The position numbers and the translations under genes are program-made. Below are positions 16,811 through 24,615 of a stretch of 64,000 nucleotides of DNA, in pieces. The DNA is from Vogesella margarita (GTDB lineage Bacteria > Pseudomonadota > Gammaproteobacteria > Burkholderiales > Chromobacteriaceae), in assembly GCF_028548475.1 (NCBI RefSeq), contig NZ_JAQQLE010000010.1, positions 96,889 to 160,888 of the forward strand, read 5' to 3'. The notes below the pieces were generated by a model. That model did no database searches. It saw only the letters and a program-made list of their open reading frames with translations, and was not told the DNA's origin. How positions within the stretch are numbered: position 1 is the stretch's first letter; every line of letters starts with the position of its first letter.

Positions 16811-17959
16811 ATGCACTGCCGCTTCCACACCGCCATCGACGACATTGCGGCCACCCTTTGGGACGCGCTCAACGTCACCGGCTCGCCCTTCCTCAGCCAC
16901 GCCTTCCTGGCGGCGGCGGAGCGTCACGGCGCGGTGGCGCCGGCACTGGGCTGGCAGCCGGCGCACGTCACGCTGCACGCCGACGACGGCAGCCTGCTCG
17001 GCGCACAGCCGCTGTACCTGCGCACGCACTCGTTCGGCGACTTCTCGCACGACTGGGCGTGGGCCGATGCCTGCCAGCGTCTCGGCCGACGCTACTACCC
17101 GAAACTGGTATGTGGCATCCCCTACACCCCGGCCAGCGGCGCGCGGCAACTGATCCACCCCGACGCCGACCGCGCCGGCATCAGCCGCGCGCTGCTGCAG
17201 GCCAGCCTGCAGCTGGCTGCCGGCGAACAGGCGTCCTCGCTGCAATACCTGTATCTGGACGACGATGCCGCCCTGCGCGCGGCGCTGGCGAGCGAGGGCT
17301 TCCTGCTGCGTCGCGGCTGCCAGTTCCACTGGCACAACGCCGGCTACCGCGACTTCGACGACTTCCTCGCTGCCTTCAGTGCCGACAAGCGCAAGAAGGT
17401 GAAGCGCGAACGGCGCCGCGTCGCCGAGGCCGGCCTGCGCATCGAGGTCCGCCACGGCGAAGACATCGACGCCGCGCTGTGGCGGCAGATCTACCCGCAC
17501 TACGTGTCGACCTTCCGCCGCTTCGGCAATCACCCGGCGTTCAGCCTCGGCTTCTTCCGCGAAGTTGGCCGCACGCTGGCGCGGCAGCTGGTGGTGTTTC
17601 TGGCGCGCGACGCCAGTGACATGGTAGTCGCCGCCGCCATCTGCTACCGCAGCGACGACACCCTGTACGGCCGCCATTGGGGCGCGGCGGCGGACTACCA
17701 CAGCCTGCACTTTGCGCTGTGTTTCTACGAGGGCATCGCCTACTGCATCCGTGAAGGGCTGCAGCACTTCGAGCCTGGCGCCCAAGGCGAGCACAAGGTC
17801 AGCCGCGGCTTTGTGCCGCAGGCGACGTGGTCGGCGTTCCACATCGCCGACCCACGCCTGCGCGGCATGATCGGCGACTTCCTGCTGCGCGAACAGCAGG
17901 CGGTGGCGCAGTATCAGGACGAGATGGCGGAGCATTTGCCGTTCCGGCAGCAGGACTGA
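16811..17959 (+). CDS. GNAT-fold protein of the peptidogalycan biosynthesis/DUF482 family
   Basis: A 382-residue protein of the family labelled 'peptidogalycan biosynthesis protein' or DUF482/COG3146, predicted to have a tandem GNAT (Fem-like) acyltransferase fold. Diagnostic stretches are SPFLSHAFLAAAERHG near the N-terminus, FSHDWAWADA, YYPKLVCGIPYTPASG and the C-terminal LQHFEPGAQGEHKVSRGF. The biochemical reaction is not established. It starts at the ATG at 16811, eight bases after the methyltransferase. A motif copy AAGGTTGGCCGCA (17959-17971) begins on the last base of the stop codon. Confidence 0.88.
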   Translation: MHCRFHTAIDDIAATLWDALNVTGSPFLSHAFLAAAERHGAVAPALGWQPAHVTLHADDGSLLGAQPLYLRTHSFGDFSHDWAWADACQRLGRRYYPKLVCGIPYTPASGARQLIHPDADRAGISRALLQASLQLAAGEQASSLQYLYLDDDAALRAALASEGFLLRRGCQFHWHNAGYRDFDDFLAAFSADKRKKVKRERRRVAEAGLRIEVRHGEDIDAALWRQIYPHYVSTFRRFGNHPAFSLGFFREVGRTLARQLVVFLARDASDMVVAAAICYRSDDTLYGRHWGAAADYHSLHFALCFYEGIAYCIREGLQHFEPGAQGEHKVSRGFVPQATWSAFHIADPRLRGMIGDFLLREQQAVAQYQDEMAEHLPFRQQD

Positions 17960-17971
17960 AGGTTGGCCGCA
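17959..17971 (+). repeat. Dispersed motif AAGGTTGGCCGCA overlapping a stop codon
   Basis: The first A of the motif is the last base of the TGA of the preceding gene. Confidence 0.8.
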
Positions 17972-18057
17972 GTTGATCTAGCCACGTCCTGCGGCCACTG
18001 GCGGCGGGATGGAGGCAGCGGCACGAGTGTTGAAACCGAAGCGAGATCCCTGCCGCG

Positions 18058-19020
18058 TCAGGAACCGGACGGCCTTGCGACTTCGATATCTCGCAGCGTG
18101 TCCAGCAGCGTCGCGCGCAGCGGGCCGGCCAGTGCCAGGCCGTCTTCTGCCGCCTGCTTCGCCTCGGCGGCACGGCCCTGTTGCAGCAGGATGCGCGCCA
18201 GATTGTTGTAGGCGGCCGCCAGCCGGTGCGTTGTGGCGGCGTCACGGAACACCTGCGCCGCGGCCGGCAAATCGCCGTTGGCGTACAGCGCATTGCCCAG
18301 CCCCATCGCCAGCGTGGCGTTGTGCGGCCAACGTTGCAGCGCCGCGCGATAGGCGGTAACTGCCGCGGCCGGCTTGGCGTTGCGCTCGAAGGCCACCAGC
18401 GCCCGCGTCGCATCCGGCTCCGCGACACTCGCCGGCAGACGCCCCGGTGGCAGCGCGACGAAGGCCCAGTAGCCGCTGCGCTGCCAGGTATGGCCGAAGG
18501 TACGCAGCGTCATCTCCTGCCGCCGCATCGGCCCCGAGCGCAGCAGCAGCAGCTCCCGCTCAAGGTCGTAACCGACCACCACCGCGTAGTGCCAGGACGG
18601 CGCCCACGATAGCCCCAGGTTCTGCAGCACCACCACCGGATGCCCAGCGTCGATCTCCTGTTTCAGCGCCGCCAGCGTGCCCGGGATGACCATCGCCACC
18701 GCGCCCTGCCGCCGCGCGCCGCTCAGCATCTCGATCTGCAGCGTGCCCTCCCGCCCCGGCAGGAACACCTGCCCCACCAGCTGCGCCGGCGTGGTGGCCA
18801 GCCCGACGGCGGACAGGCTGGTCGCCAGCGCCGCCGGGCCGCAGAAATGGCTGGCGTCGGAAAAGAACGGGGTCTCGACCAGCTCGGCGCGGGTCGGCGC
18901 ACCGGGCGCGAGCGCGACCGGCTGCAGCGGCGTGGCGCAGGCGGCCAGCAACAGCGCGCACAGCGCGGCGGGGAGCGCCCGCCGCAGCGCCCGCAACGGC
19001 CGGATCAGCGTTGTCAGCAT
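18058..19020 (-). CDS. PA2778-family cysteine peptidase lipoprotein with TPR repeats
   Basis: A 320-residue lipoprotein: lipobox LLAAC (Cys28), then a C39-like papain-fold domain with candidate catalytic Cys60 in SHFCGPAALA and His144 in PSWHYAVVVGYD, then three to four TPR-type helices (about residues 205-310, ALVAFERN onward). It matches the PA2778 family, named after a Pseudomonas gene of unknown role. The usual C39 aspartate after the histidine is not obvious. It follows the PA2779-type gene by 11 bases; the two families occur together, so the small protein may be its substrate or partner. The latter point is inference. Confidence 0.82.
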   Translation of the reverse strand: MLTTLIRPLRALRRALPAALCALLLAACATPLQPVALAPGAPTRAELVETPFFSDASHFCGPAALATSLSAVGLATTPAQLVGQVFLPGREGTLQIEMLSGARRQGAVAMVIPGTLAALKQEIDAGHPVVVLQNLGLSWAPSWHYAVVVGYDLERELLLLRSGPMRRQEMTLRTFGHTWQRSGYWAFVALPPGRLPASVAEPDATRALVAFERNAKPAAAVTAYRAALQRWPHNATLAMGLGNALYANGDLPAAAQVFRDAATTHRLAAAYNNLARILLQQGRAAEAKQAAEDGLALAGPLRATLLDTLRDIEVARPSGS

Positions 19021-19031
19021 CGGCTTGCCGC

Positions 19032-19427
19032 TCAGCGCACGGAGCGGGTGAACGGGAACACCTTGGTAAAGCCGAGAATGTCGGTGACCAGCAGCACGAA
19101 GAACACAAACAGGATGGCTTCAATGATGCCGCCGGCGGGTGCCTTGTCGATCTGGTCGGCAAGGTTGGCCGCTTCCTCGTCGGTCAGCGCGGCGACACGC
19201 TCCTGCGCGCTGGCCGGATCGATGCCCAGACGCTCCATTTCGCCACGCACATTGTCGCGGGCCAGCACCGCGGCCAGCCGCGCGTGGCCGGAGTCGGGCG
19301 CGCTGGTCACCGCCAGACGGGCGACTTCCTCGGTGCTGACCATGGCGGCGTGGGCGGACTGCAGCATGCTGAGGTTGAGCATGGAGCCGCAGAGGACAAG
19401 GGCGAGCGTGCGCTGAAAGCGTTTCAT
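19032..19427 (-). CDS. PA2779-family small exported protein
   Basis: A 131-residue protein with a Sec signal peptide (MKRFQRTLALVLCGSMLNLS up to SAHA), a charged helical middle (LARDNVRGEMERLGIDPASA, then ERVAALTDEEAANLADQIDK) and a strongly hydrophobic C-terminal helix IIEAILFVFFVLLVTDIL followed by GFTKVFPFTR. It fits the PA2779 family. The ATG at 19427 follows GAGGAA. The signal peptide, soluble segment and C-terminal membrane anchor, together with an adjacent C39-like peptidase, suggest a processed cell-envelope protein. The function is unknown. Confidence 0.82.
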   Translation of the reverse strand: MKRFQRTLALVLCGSMLNLSMLQSAHAAMVSTEEVARLAVTSAPDSGHARLAAVLARDNVRGEMERLGIDPASAQERVAALTDEEAANLADQIDKAPAGGIIEAILFVFFVLLVTDILGFTKVFPFTRSVR

Positions 19428-19591
19428 GATGTGTTCCTCATAACAGGATAAGAAGCAGAAAACGCCGCGTCGCATGCAGCAAACCATCGAGAGAGGACGA
19501 GCGTTGAGCCATTATAGACAGCGCATTGGCATGATCTGGCCTATTGCATGAGCGCTTGTCAACGCGGGCGTAGACGAAGCGGGACAGCCGC

Positions 19592-19607
19592 AAGGTTGGC
19601 CGCAAGC
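19592..19607 (+). repeat. Dispersed motif AAGGTTGGCCGCAAGC next to a terminator
   Basis: Full-length copy immediately before the terminator at 19612-19650. The same motif-terminator arrangement recurs at 20860-20922. Confidence 0.8.
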
Positions 19608-19611
19608 CGAC

Positions 19612-19650
19612 ACAAAACAAAACGCCCACCGGATGACTCCAGCGGACGTC
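19612..19650 (-). terminator. Terminator of the periplasmic binding protein gene
   Basis: On the minus strand CGTCCGCTGG-AGTCAT-CCGGTGGGCG then TTTTGTTTTG. Near-duplicate of the terminator at 20884-20922. Confidence 0.8.
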
Positions 19651-19684
19651 TTGGCGGTGCATCTCAAGCGATTCCAGGCGCACC

Positions 19685-20578
19685 CTACTGCTCCGGCTGG
19701 TCGCTGAGCGCCTTGAGGTTGGCCTTGAGGCGATCGCTCATCGGCATGTTCAGCACCATGCCATTGGGCGGGATCGGCGACTCGAACCACTTCTGGTACA
19801 GCCGGCCAAATTCGCCGGACTGCATCAGCCGCGCGATGCTGCCGTCCACCAGTTTCTTGAACTCGGGATCATCCTTGCGCAGCATGCAGCCGTAGGGTTC
19901 GACCTGCAGTGTGTCGCCGACGACGCTCAGCGCGGCCGGATCCTTGGCGTTGGCGCGCAAGCCGAACAGCAGGATATCGTCGAGCGCCAGCGCGGCCGCG
20001 CTATTGTTTTCCAGCAGGGCCAGCGACTCGGCGTAATCCTTGGCCAGCACGAATTGCATGCCAAGATTGTGGTCGGCGCTGTACTTGCGCATGACTTTCT
20101 CGTTGGTACTACCCGCGGTAGTGGCAACCATTTGTCCGGCCAGATCGGCGTAATTCCGGACCTTGCTGCCGGTTTTCACCAGCAGGCGGGTGCCGGCATA
20201 AAAGTGGCTGACCGCGAAGGCGACGACCTTGCCGCGGGCGGCGTTATTGGTGGTGGAACCGCACTCCAGGTCATAGCTGCCGTTCACCAGCAAGGGAATG
20301 CGGTCTTGCGCGTTGACCGGCATATAGGCCACCACGAGACCCGGTCTGTTCAGCCTTGTCCGCACGTCGCCGACGATGGCCTCGGTCAGGTCGACCGCAA
20401 AGCCCATCGGCTTGTGCTGGGCGGGCCGGTAGCTGAACGGGACGGCCGCCTCGCGGTAGGCGACGGTGATCCTGTTCGTTTCAAGGATCTTGTCTAGGGT
20501 CTGCGCCTGGACGAAGGACGGCATGGCCGCCAGGCCGGCGATGAGCAGCGCAGCTGGCTTCAGATTCATGGTTTTCAT
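19685..20578 (-). CDS. Periplasmic amino-acid ABC transporter substrate-binding protein
   Basis: A 297-residue family 3 (GltI/HisJ-type) solute-binding protein. Signal peptide MKTMNLKPAALLIAGLAAMP up to VQA; mature protein begins QTLDKILETNRITVAYREAA. The family signature is visible as PMGFAVDLTEAIV, and the ligand-binding lobes end with SGEFGRLYQKWFESPIPPNG, closest to glutamate/aspartate-binding GltI-type proteins. No permease or ATPase gene lies beside it, so it is an orphan binding protein. The ATG at 20578 follows GGAAACTCC and gives a proper signal peptide; longer in-frame extensions are rejected. Confidence 0.88.
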   Translation of the reverse strand: MKTMNLKPAALLIAGLAAMPSFVQAQTLDKILETNRITVAYREAAVPFSYRPAQHKPMGFAVDLTEAIVGDVRTRLNRPGLVVAYMPVNAQDRIPLLVNGSYDLECGSTTNNAARGKVVAFAVSHFYAGTRLLVKTGSKVRNYADLAGQMVATTAGSTNEKVMRKYSADHNLGMQFVLAKDYAESLALLENNSAAALALDDILLFGLRANAKDPAALSVVGDTLQVEPYGCMLRKDDPEFKKLVDGSIARLMQSGEFGRLYQKWFESPIPPNGMVLNMPMSDRLKANLKALSDQPEQ

Positions 20579-20859
20579 GGAGTTTCCTTCAAACAAGCGG
20601 CCCGGACCCGTGGCCCATCGCGTCGACGCTGCCATCAGCAAAGCCGCCCGTTTGACAGCCGTGCCGTTGAGATCCTTGAAAAGGCATGTGAGGATAAGCG
20701 TCCGCACACCCCCGCGCACGACACGCATCCTGCCGCTACCCACAACCGGCCATGGATCGTGCTTCCTTAAACCTAGATGCCCGTCCGCAATGCGCCATGA
20801 CGTACATCAAATGCCGGCACCCTGTTCACGCGTCACACCCGGACATCGCGCAGCTGGCC

Positions 20860-20875
20860 AAGGTTGGCCGCAAGC
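20860..20875 (+). repeat. Dispersed motif AAGGTTGGCCGCAAGC next to a terminator
   Basis: Full-length copy, followed by the helicase terminator; the block 20855-20922 is a near copy of 19585-19650. Confidence 0.8.
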
Positions 20876-20883
20876 CGTCGCCG

Positions 20884-20922
20884 CAAAACAAAACGCCCAC
20901 CGGATGACTCCGGCGGGCGTTT
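20884..20922 (-). terminator. Terminator of the SUV3-like helicase gene
   Basis: Minus strand AACGCCCGCCGG-AGTCAT-CCGGTGGGCGTT then TTGTTTTG. Confidence 0.85.
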
Positions 20923-20942
20923 GGCGTTTCAGCGCGCAGACA

Positions 20943-22946
20943 TCAAGTGCGCGGCTTGCGGCCAACCTTGGGCGGGCCACCGCGTTTGGGTGGTGTGATG
21001 TGGGTCGGCTTGTGCGCCGGCTTGCGCTGCTGGCGGTGGCGGGTGTTCTGCACCTGCAGCAAGGCGTCGATCTTCTCCGACGTCGACTGCATCAGGCTTT
21101 GCGCCAGCTCGCCGTGCGGGAAGGTCTCCGGCATGCGGTAGCCGAGCCAGGCGTAGGCGGAGTACAGCTTGCAGGTGTCCTCCAGGAACTGCAGCTCGTT
21201 GCGGCCGCCACGGCCTTCCATGCGCAGCAACGACGCCTGCTTGCCCCTGGCGCGGCACTCCGCCCAGTCCTGCAGCGCGTGCTCCAGCATCGCGATCTTG
21301 GTCGATACCGGGCACAGGCTGAACAGGAAGCGGTCTTCCAGCGGCAGTTGCAGCGTGTCCAGCCACTTGGCCTTCTCGATCTGGTCGCTGAGGTTGGCCG
21401 GCAGGAAGAATTCGTCGTGCACATTGATGTGCTTGGCGAACAGCTCCAGCAGCGCCTGCAGCCGCTCTTGGCCGCTGGCCTCGGCGATCTGCTGCAGGTA
21501 GGACAGGTTGGGCGCCACGTAGAAACCGGTGCTCGGCAGCGGCTCCAGCTTTTGCTGCAGCAGCGCGGCGATCACCTTGTGCGTCTTGCCGTCGAAGCCG
21601 GCGACGTAGCCGGTCTCGTGCTGGCCGAAGCGGCCGGCGCGGCCGGCGATCTGCTTGGCCAGCGCGGCGGCGATGGTGCCTTCGGCGTAGCCGTCCCACT
21701 TGCTGGAGGTGGTGAAGATCACGCGCCGCGCCGGGGTGTTCAGCCCCATGCCGATGGCGTCGGTGCCGACCACCACCTGCGTCTCGCCGTCGATAAAGCG
21801 CTCGGCCTGCGCCTGGCGCACTTCCGGCGACAGGTTGCCGTAGATCGCCGACACGTTCAGACCCTGGGCGATGGCCTGGTCGCGCCAGTTCAGCACCTCG
21901 CGGCGCGAGAAGGCGATCAGCACATCGCCCGGCTTCAGGTTTTTCAGGCTGCCGAGCGGCGCCTTTTCCATCTCCAGCGGCGACTTGCGTTGCAGCTCGC
22001 GGATTTCCAGCGTGCCGCCGACGCGCTTGACCAGCGACTGGATCGCCTCCTTCGCTTCCAGCGCACCGAGCAGGTACACCGTCTGCGCCGGCACGCCGCA
22101 CACCGCCGCCGTCCACGCCGCGCCGCGATCCGGGTCGTCCAGCAGCTGGATTTCGTCGATCACCGCCACGTCCACCGCGCGGTTGGGATTGAGCATTTCC
22201 ACGGTACTGGCCACGTGGCTGGCGTGCGGGTGCAGCTTGCGCTGCTCGCCGGTGATCAGGCTGACCGCGACGTTGGCATTCAGCAGGCGCTGGTAGTTTT
22301 CCATCGCCAGCAGCCGCAGCGGCGCGAGGTAGACGCCGGTCTTCGCCTGCGCCAGGTGTTCCATCGCGGCGTGGGTCTTGCCGGAGTTGGTCGGTCCCAG
22401 CACCGCGATGAAGTGGCGCTGCATGCCGGCAGCGAGGGTGAACGATTCCGGGTACAGCGACAGGTTGATGGCGTTGCGGGTCTTCTCCGCCTGGCTGGCG
22501 GCGGCACGGGTTGCCACCAGTGCCGCGATGCGGTCCAGCGCCAGTTCGCAGCGCAGCCGCGCCAGCTCGTACTTGGCCTGCAGCGCATTGAGCGCGCTTT
22601 GCGGATCGACGCTGTGCTCGCTGGCCAGCGTCATCACCTGGCCGGCGCAGCGCAGCAGCTGCGCCTCGAGCCGTTCGCGCGCCTCGTCGTTCCAGCGCAG
22701 CTGGACCAGCGCCAGCCGTTCGGCGGCGTCGAGCTTGCGCCACTTGCCGGTCTTACCGAGGAAGCCGGCGTCTGGCACCAGGTGGTAAGGCACGGTGCGC
22801 TTGCCGACCTTGATCTGCCCCTGTACCGAGACGGCGTAGCTGCCCTCGGTGGTCACCAGCGTGGCGTGGTATTGCTGCAGATAGGCGTTCAGCGCGCCGA
22901 TGGCGTCTTCGGACGCGGTGTCGGGGGCAATCGTGGGTTCGGTCAT
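20943..22946 (-). CDS. SUV3-like ATP-dependent RNA helicase
   Basis: A 667-residue DExH-type helicase. Walker A is GPTNSGKTHAAMEH, Walker B is VIDEIQLLDD (DEIQ box, the SUV3 form), helicase motifs V/VI are GTDAIGMGLN and QIAGRAGRFG, and the C-terminal part ends in the SUV3 C-terminal domain. This is the organisation of the mitochondrial degradosome helicase SUV3 and its proteobacterial relatives, which unwind RNA for exonucleases. The N-terminal ~200 residues are helical and unassigned; the C-terminus is basic (RKPAHKPTHITPPKRGG), likely RNA-binding. The final residues KVGRKPRT are encoded by a copy of the dispersed motif (20958-20969). Confidence 0.88.
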   Translation of the reverse strand: MTEPTIAPDTASEDAIGALNAYLQQYHATLVTTEGSYAVSVQGQIKVGKRTVPYHLVPDAGFLGKTGKWRKLDAAERLALVQLRWNDEARERLEAQLLRCAGQVMTLASEHSVDPQSALNALQAKYELARLRCELALDRIAALVATRAAASQAEKTRNAINLSLYPESFTLAAGMQRHFIAVLGPTNSGKTHAAMEHLAQAKTGVYLAPLRLLAMENYQRLLNANVAVSLITGEQRKLHPHASHVASTVEMLNPNRAVDVAVIDEIQLLDDPDRGAAWTAAVCGVPAQTVYLLGALEAKEAIQSLVKRVGGTLEIRELQRKSPLEMEKAPLGSLKNLKPGDVLIAFSRREVLNWRDQAIAQGLNVSAIYGNLSPEVRQAQAERFIDGETQVVVGTDAIGMGLNTPARRVIFTTSSKWDGYAEGTIAAALAKQIAGRAGRFGQHETGYVAGFDGKTHKVIAALLQQKLEPLPSTGFYVAPNLSYLQQIAEASGQERLQALLELFAKHINVHDEFFLPANLSDQIEKAKWLDTLQLPLEDRFLFSLCPVSTKIAMLEHALQDWAECRARGKQASLLRMEGRGGRNELQFLEDTCKLYSAYAWLGYRMPETFPHGELAQSLMQSTSEKIDALLQVQNTRHRQQRKPAHKPTHITPPKRGGPPKVGRKPRT

Positions 22947-23011
22947 GGGTATCCGTCAGGGAAAAACAGCGTGGCATGGCGCCGGATGGCAAGGGAGGGA
23001 CAGGCGCACCG

Positions 23012-23054
23012 CAAACAAAAACCGCCTGCGGGCTGCGCGCAGTCCGTCAGGCGG
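23012..23054 (-). terminator. Terminator of the SEC-C protein gene
   Basis: Minus strand CCGCCTGACGG ... CAGGCGG then TTTTTGTTTG. Confidence 0.8.
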
Positions 23055-23069
23055 CGTATTCCGGCGCGA

Positions 23070-23732
23070 TCAGTTCTGGCCGCAGCAGGCCTTGTACTTC
23101 TTGCCGCTGCCGCACGGGCACGGATCGTTGCGGCCAACCTTGTCGCCTTCGCGACGCAGGGTCACCGGCGCCTGCTCCTTGGCACGCCAGTAGGCATACA
23201 CCGCCAGCACGGCTTCGTCCAGCTCACTCTTGAAGCTTTCCAGTTCCGCAGCGGTGAATTCCATCATCGCCGGCTCGTCACCGTCGGCATCGAACATGCC
23301 ACCCAGCGCCATGACCGGCATCAGCAGCTCTTCGAAGCCTTCGTCGTCGGCGGCCTCGAACCAGTCGGTCGGCACCACGTCCAGCGCGTACATGAAGGCA
23401 TTGCACCACGGGCGGAAGTCCGGCGCCTCGCCCTCTTCCTCGCTGTACAGCGTCAGTTCCGGCAGGTCGCCGTCGGCCAGCGCCTCGGCGGCGGCATCGT
23501 AATACTTCTGCAGCAGGGCCTTGATCTCGGCTTCGCTGTCGGCGCTCTCAAAGGCCGGTGCATCGCCCAGCACGTCCTGCAGCCAGTCGTCGATGGTGAG
23601 CTTGTCCGGGCCGCACGCCAGCGCGCAGAAGAAGCCCTGCACCTCGTCCGGGCGCATGGTGGTGCCGGCCTGGGACAGCGGGGTCAGCAGCGTTTCCAGA
23701 CGCTCCAGATCAACTTCATTGAAATCGGTCAT
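23070..23732 (-). CDS. UPF0149 (YecA/YgfB) protein with C-terminal SEC-C zinc motif
   Basis: A 220-residue protein: an N-terminal UPF0149/YecA helical domain (about residues 5-170, with [20 protein letters not shown] and the acidic middle) and a SEC-C zinc-finger tail, [19 protein letters not shown], like that at the SecA C-terminus. SEC-C motifs bind zinc and can contact SecB or ribosomes; the function of this fusion is not settled. The ATG at 23732 has CGGAG at a good distance, whereas the ATG two codons upstream is too close to it. The KVGR before the zinc motif is encoded by a dispersed-motif copy (23130-23141). Confidence 0.9.
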   Translation of the reverse strand: MTDFNEVDLERLETLLTPLSQAGTTMRPDEVQGFFCALACGPDKLTIDDWLQDVLGDAPAFESADSEAEIKALLQKYYDAAAEALADGDLPELTLYSEEEGEAPDFRPWCNAFMYALDVVPTDWFEAADDEGFEELLMPVMALGGMFDADGDEPAMMEFTAAELESFKSELDEAVLAVYAYWRAKEQAPVTLRREGDKVGRNDPCPCGSGKKYKACCGQN

Positions 23733-23811
23733 GTTCATTCTCCGTAAGGGTTGGCGCGCATTGTACGCGTGTTCCCCAGTACTGGCAGCAGGCGTGCTGT
23801 TTTCAGGATAG

Positions 23812-23841
23812 CAAAAAGCCCGTCAGGTGCTTGACGGGCTG
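23812..23841 (-). terminator. Terminator of bfd
   Basis: Minus strand AGCCCGTCAAG-CACC-TGACGGGCT then TTTTGC. Confidence 0.85.
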
Positions 23842-23866
23842 TGGCGACTGCGGGAGATTGCCGGAC

Positions 23867-24061
23867 TCAGGCGGCGGCCAGTTCCGGCTCGCTGATCTGC
23901 AGCAGCGTCTGTTTGCGGATCTGGTTGGTCTGGCAGGCACAGCTGCCGCACTCGGTAGCAACCTTCAGTTCGCGCGCCAGATCGCTCATGCGCGTGGCAC
24001 CATTGCAAACGGCGGCGCGGATATCGCGATCGGTTACTCCGTGGCAAAGGCAGACGTACAT
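23867..24061 (-). CDS. bfd: Bacterioferritin-associated ferredoxin
   Basis: A 64-residue [2Fe-2S] protein that docks on bacterioferritin and passes electrons to release stored iron. All four ligands are present: Cys4 and Cys6 (MYVCLC) and Cys38 and Cys41 (ECGSC). Length is typical of the family. A near-palindromic Fur box lies upstream (24107-24125), so expression when iron is short is expected. The bacterioferritin genes are 3.3 kb away and not in the same operon. Confidence 0.94.
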   Translation of the reverse strand: MYVCLCHGVTDRDIRAAVCNGATRMSDLARELKVATECGSCACQTNQIRKQTLLQISEPELAAA

Positions 24062-24106
24062 GGCATGAATCCTGAATAAGAATTGATCTTGATATCCATA
24101 CTAGAA

Positions 24107-24125
24107 GACAATGATAACGATTGTC
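24107..24125. promoter_or_regulatory. Fur box
   Basis: GACAATGATAACGATTGTC, a 19-bp near-palindrome very close to the consensus Fur operator. It sits between the divergent bfd and nudJ genes, 46 bases from bfd and 25 from nudJ, so it could act on both. Confidence 0.8.
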
Positions 24126-24149
24126 AATTGACAGGAAAGCAAATCCGCA

Positions 24150-24611
24150 ATGAGCAGCACGCAATGGAAACCGAATACCACAGTCGCCGCCATCATCGAG
24201 CGCGACGGCCGCTTCCTGATGGTGCGCGAGCAGACCGATGACGGCATCCGCCTCAACCAGCCTGCCGGCCATCTGGAGCATGGCGAAACCCTGCTGCAGG
24301 CAGTGGTGCGCGAAGCACGCGAGGAAACCGCCTACGACTTCACGCCGCAGGCGCTGGTCGGCATCTATCTGGCAGACAAGGCCGGCAGCGACATCACCTA
24401 TCTGCGCTTCGCCTTCAGCGGCGACGTCGGCACCCACGATCCGGCACAACAGCTGGACGACGGCATTCTCGGGGCCGAATGGCTGAGTGCGGACGAGATC
24501 ATGGCCAGCGTGGAACTATGGCGCAGCCCGCTGGTGGGGCGTTGCCTGCAGGACTATCTTGCCGGCCAGCGAGCCAGCCTGGCCTTGATCCACCACCACT
24601 TGCCGGACTGA
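24150..24611 (+). CDS. nudJ: NUDIX hydrolase (NudJ-like phosphatase)
   Basis: A 153-residue NUDIX pyrophosphatase. The NUDIX box is complete: GHLEHGETLLQAVVREAREE followed by TA (GX5EX7REUXEEXGU form). The N-terminal NTTVAAIIERDGRFLMVREQ and the overall length match NudJ, the hydroxymethylpyrimidine-pyrophosphate/nucleoside di- and triphosphatase often encoded beside mnmA in proteobacteria; mnmA is two genes downstream here. ATG at 24150 follows AGGAAAG. The Fur box just upstream is more likely meant for bfd. Confidence 0.9.
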   Translation: MSSTQWKPNTTVAAIIERDGRFLMVREQTDDGIRLNQPAGHLEHGETLLQAVVREAREETAYDFTPQALVGIYLADKAGSDITYLRFAFSGDVGTHDPAQQLDDGILGAEWLSADEIMASVELWRSPLVGRCLQDYLAGQRASLALIHHHLPD

Positions 24612-24615
24612 TCCG

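Larger units (their letters stand above)
20579..20942. other. Intergenic region with motif and terminator
   Basis: 364 bases with no gene. It contains the promoter region of the leftward binding-protein gene, a dispersed-motif copy at 20860-20875 and the terminator of the leftward helicase gene at 20884-20922. Confidence 0.65.

Noticed and set aside
20466..23747. An ~1090-codon plus-strand frame across the helicase and SEC-C genes
   Set aside because: It runs through two well-supported genes and two terminators on the other strand and has no recognisable domain.
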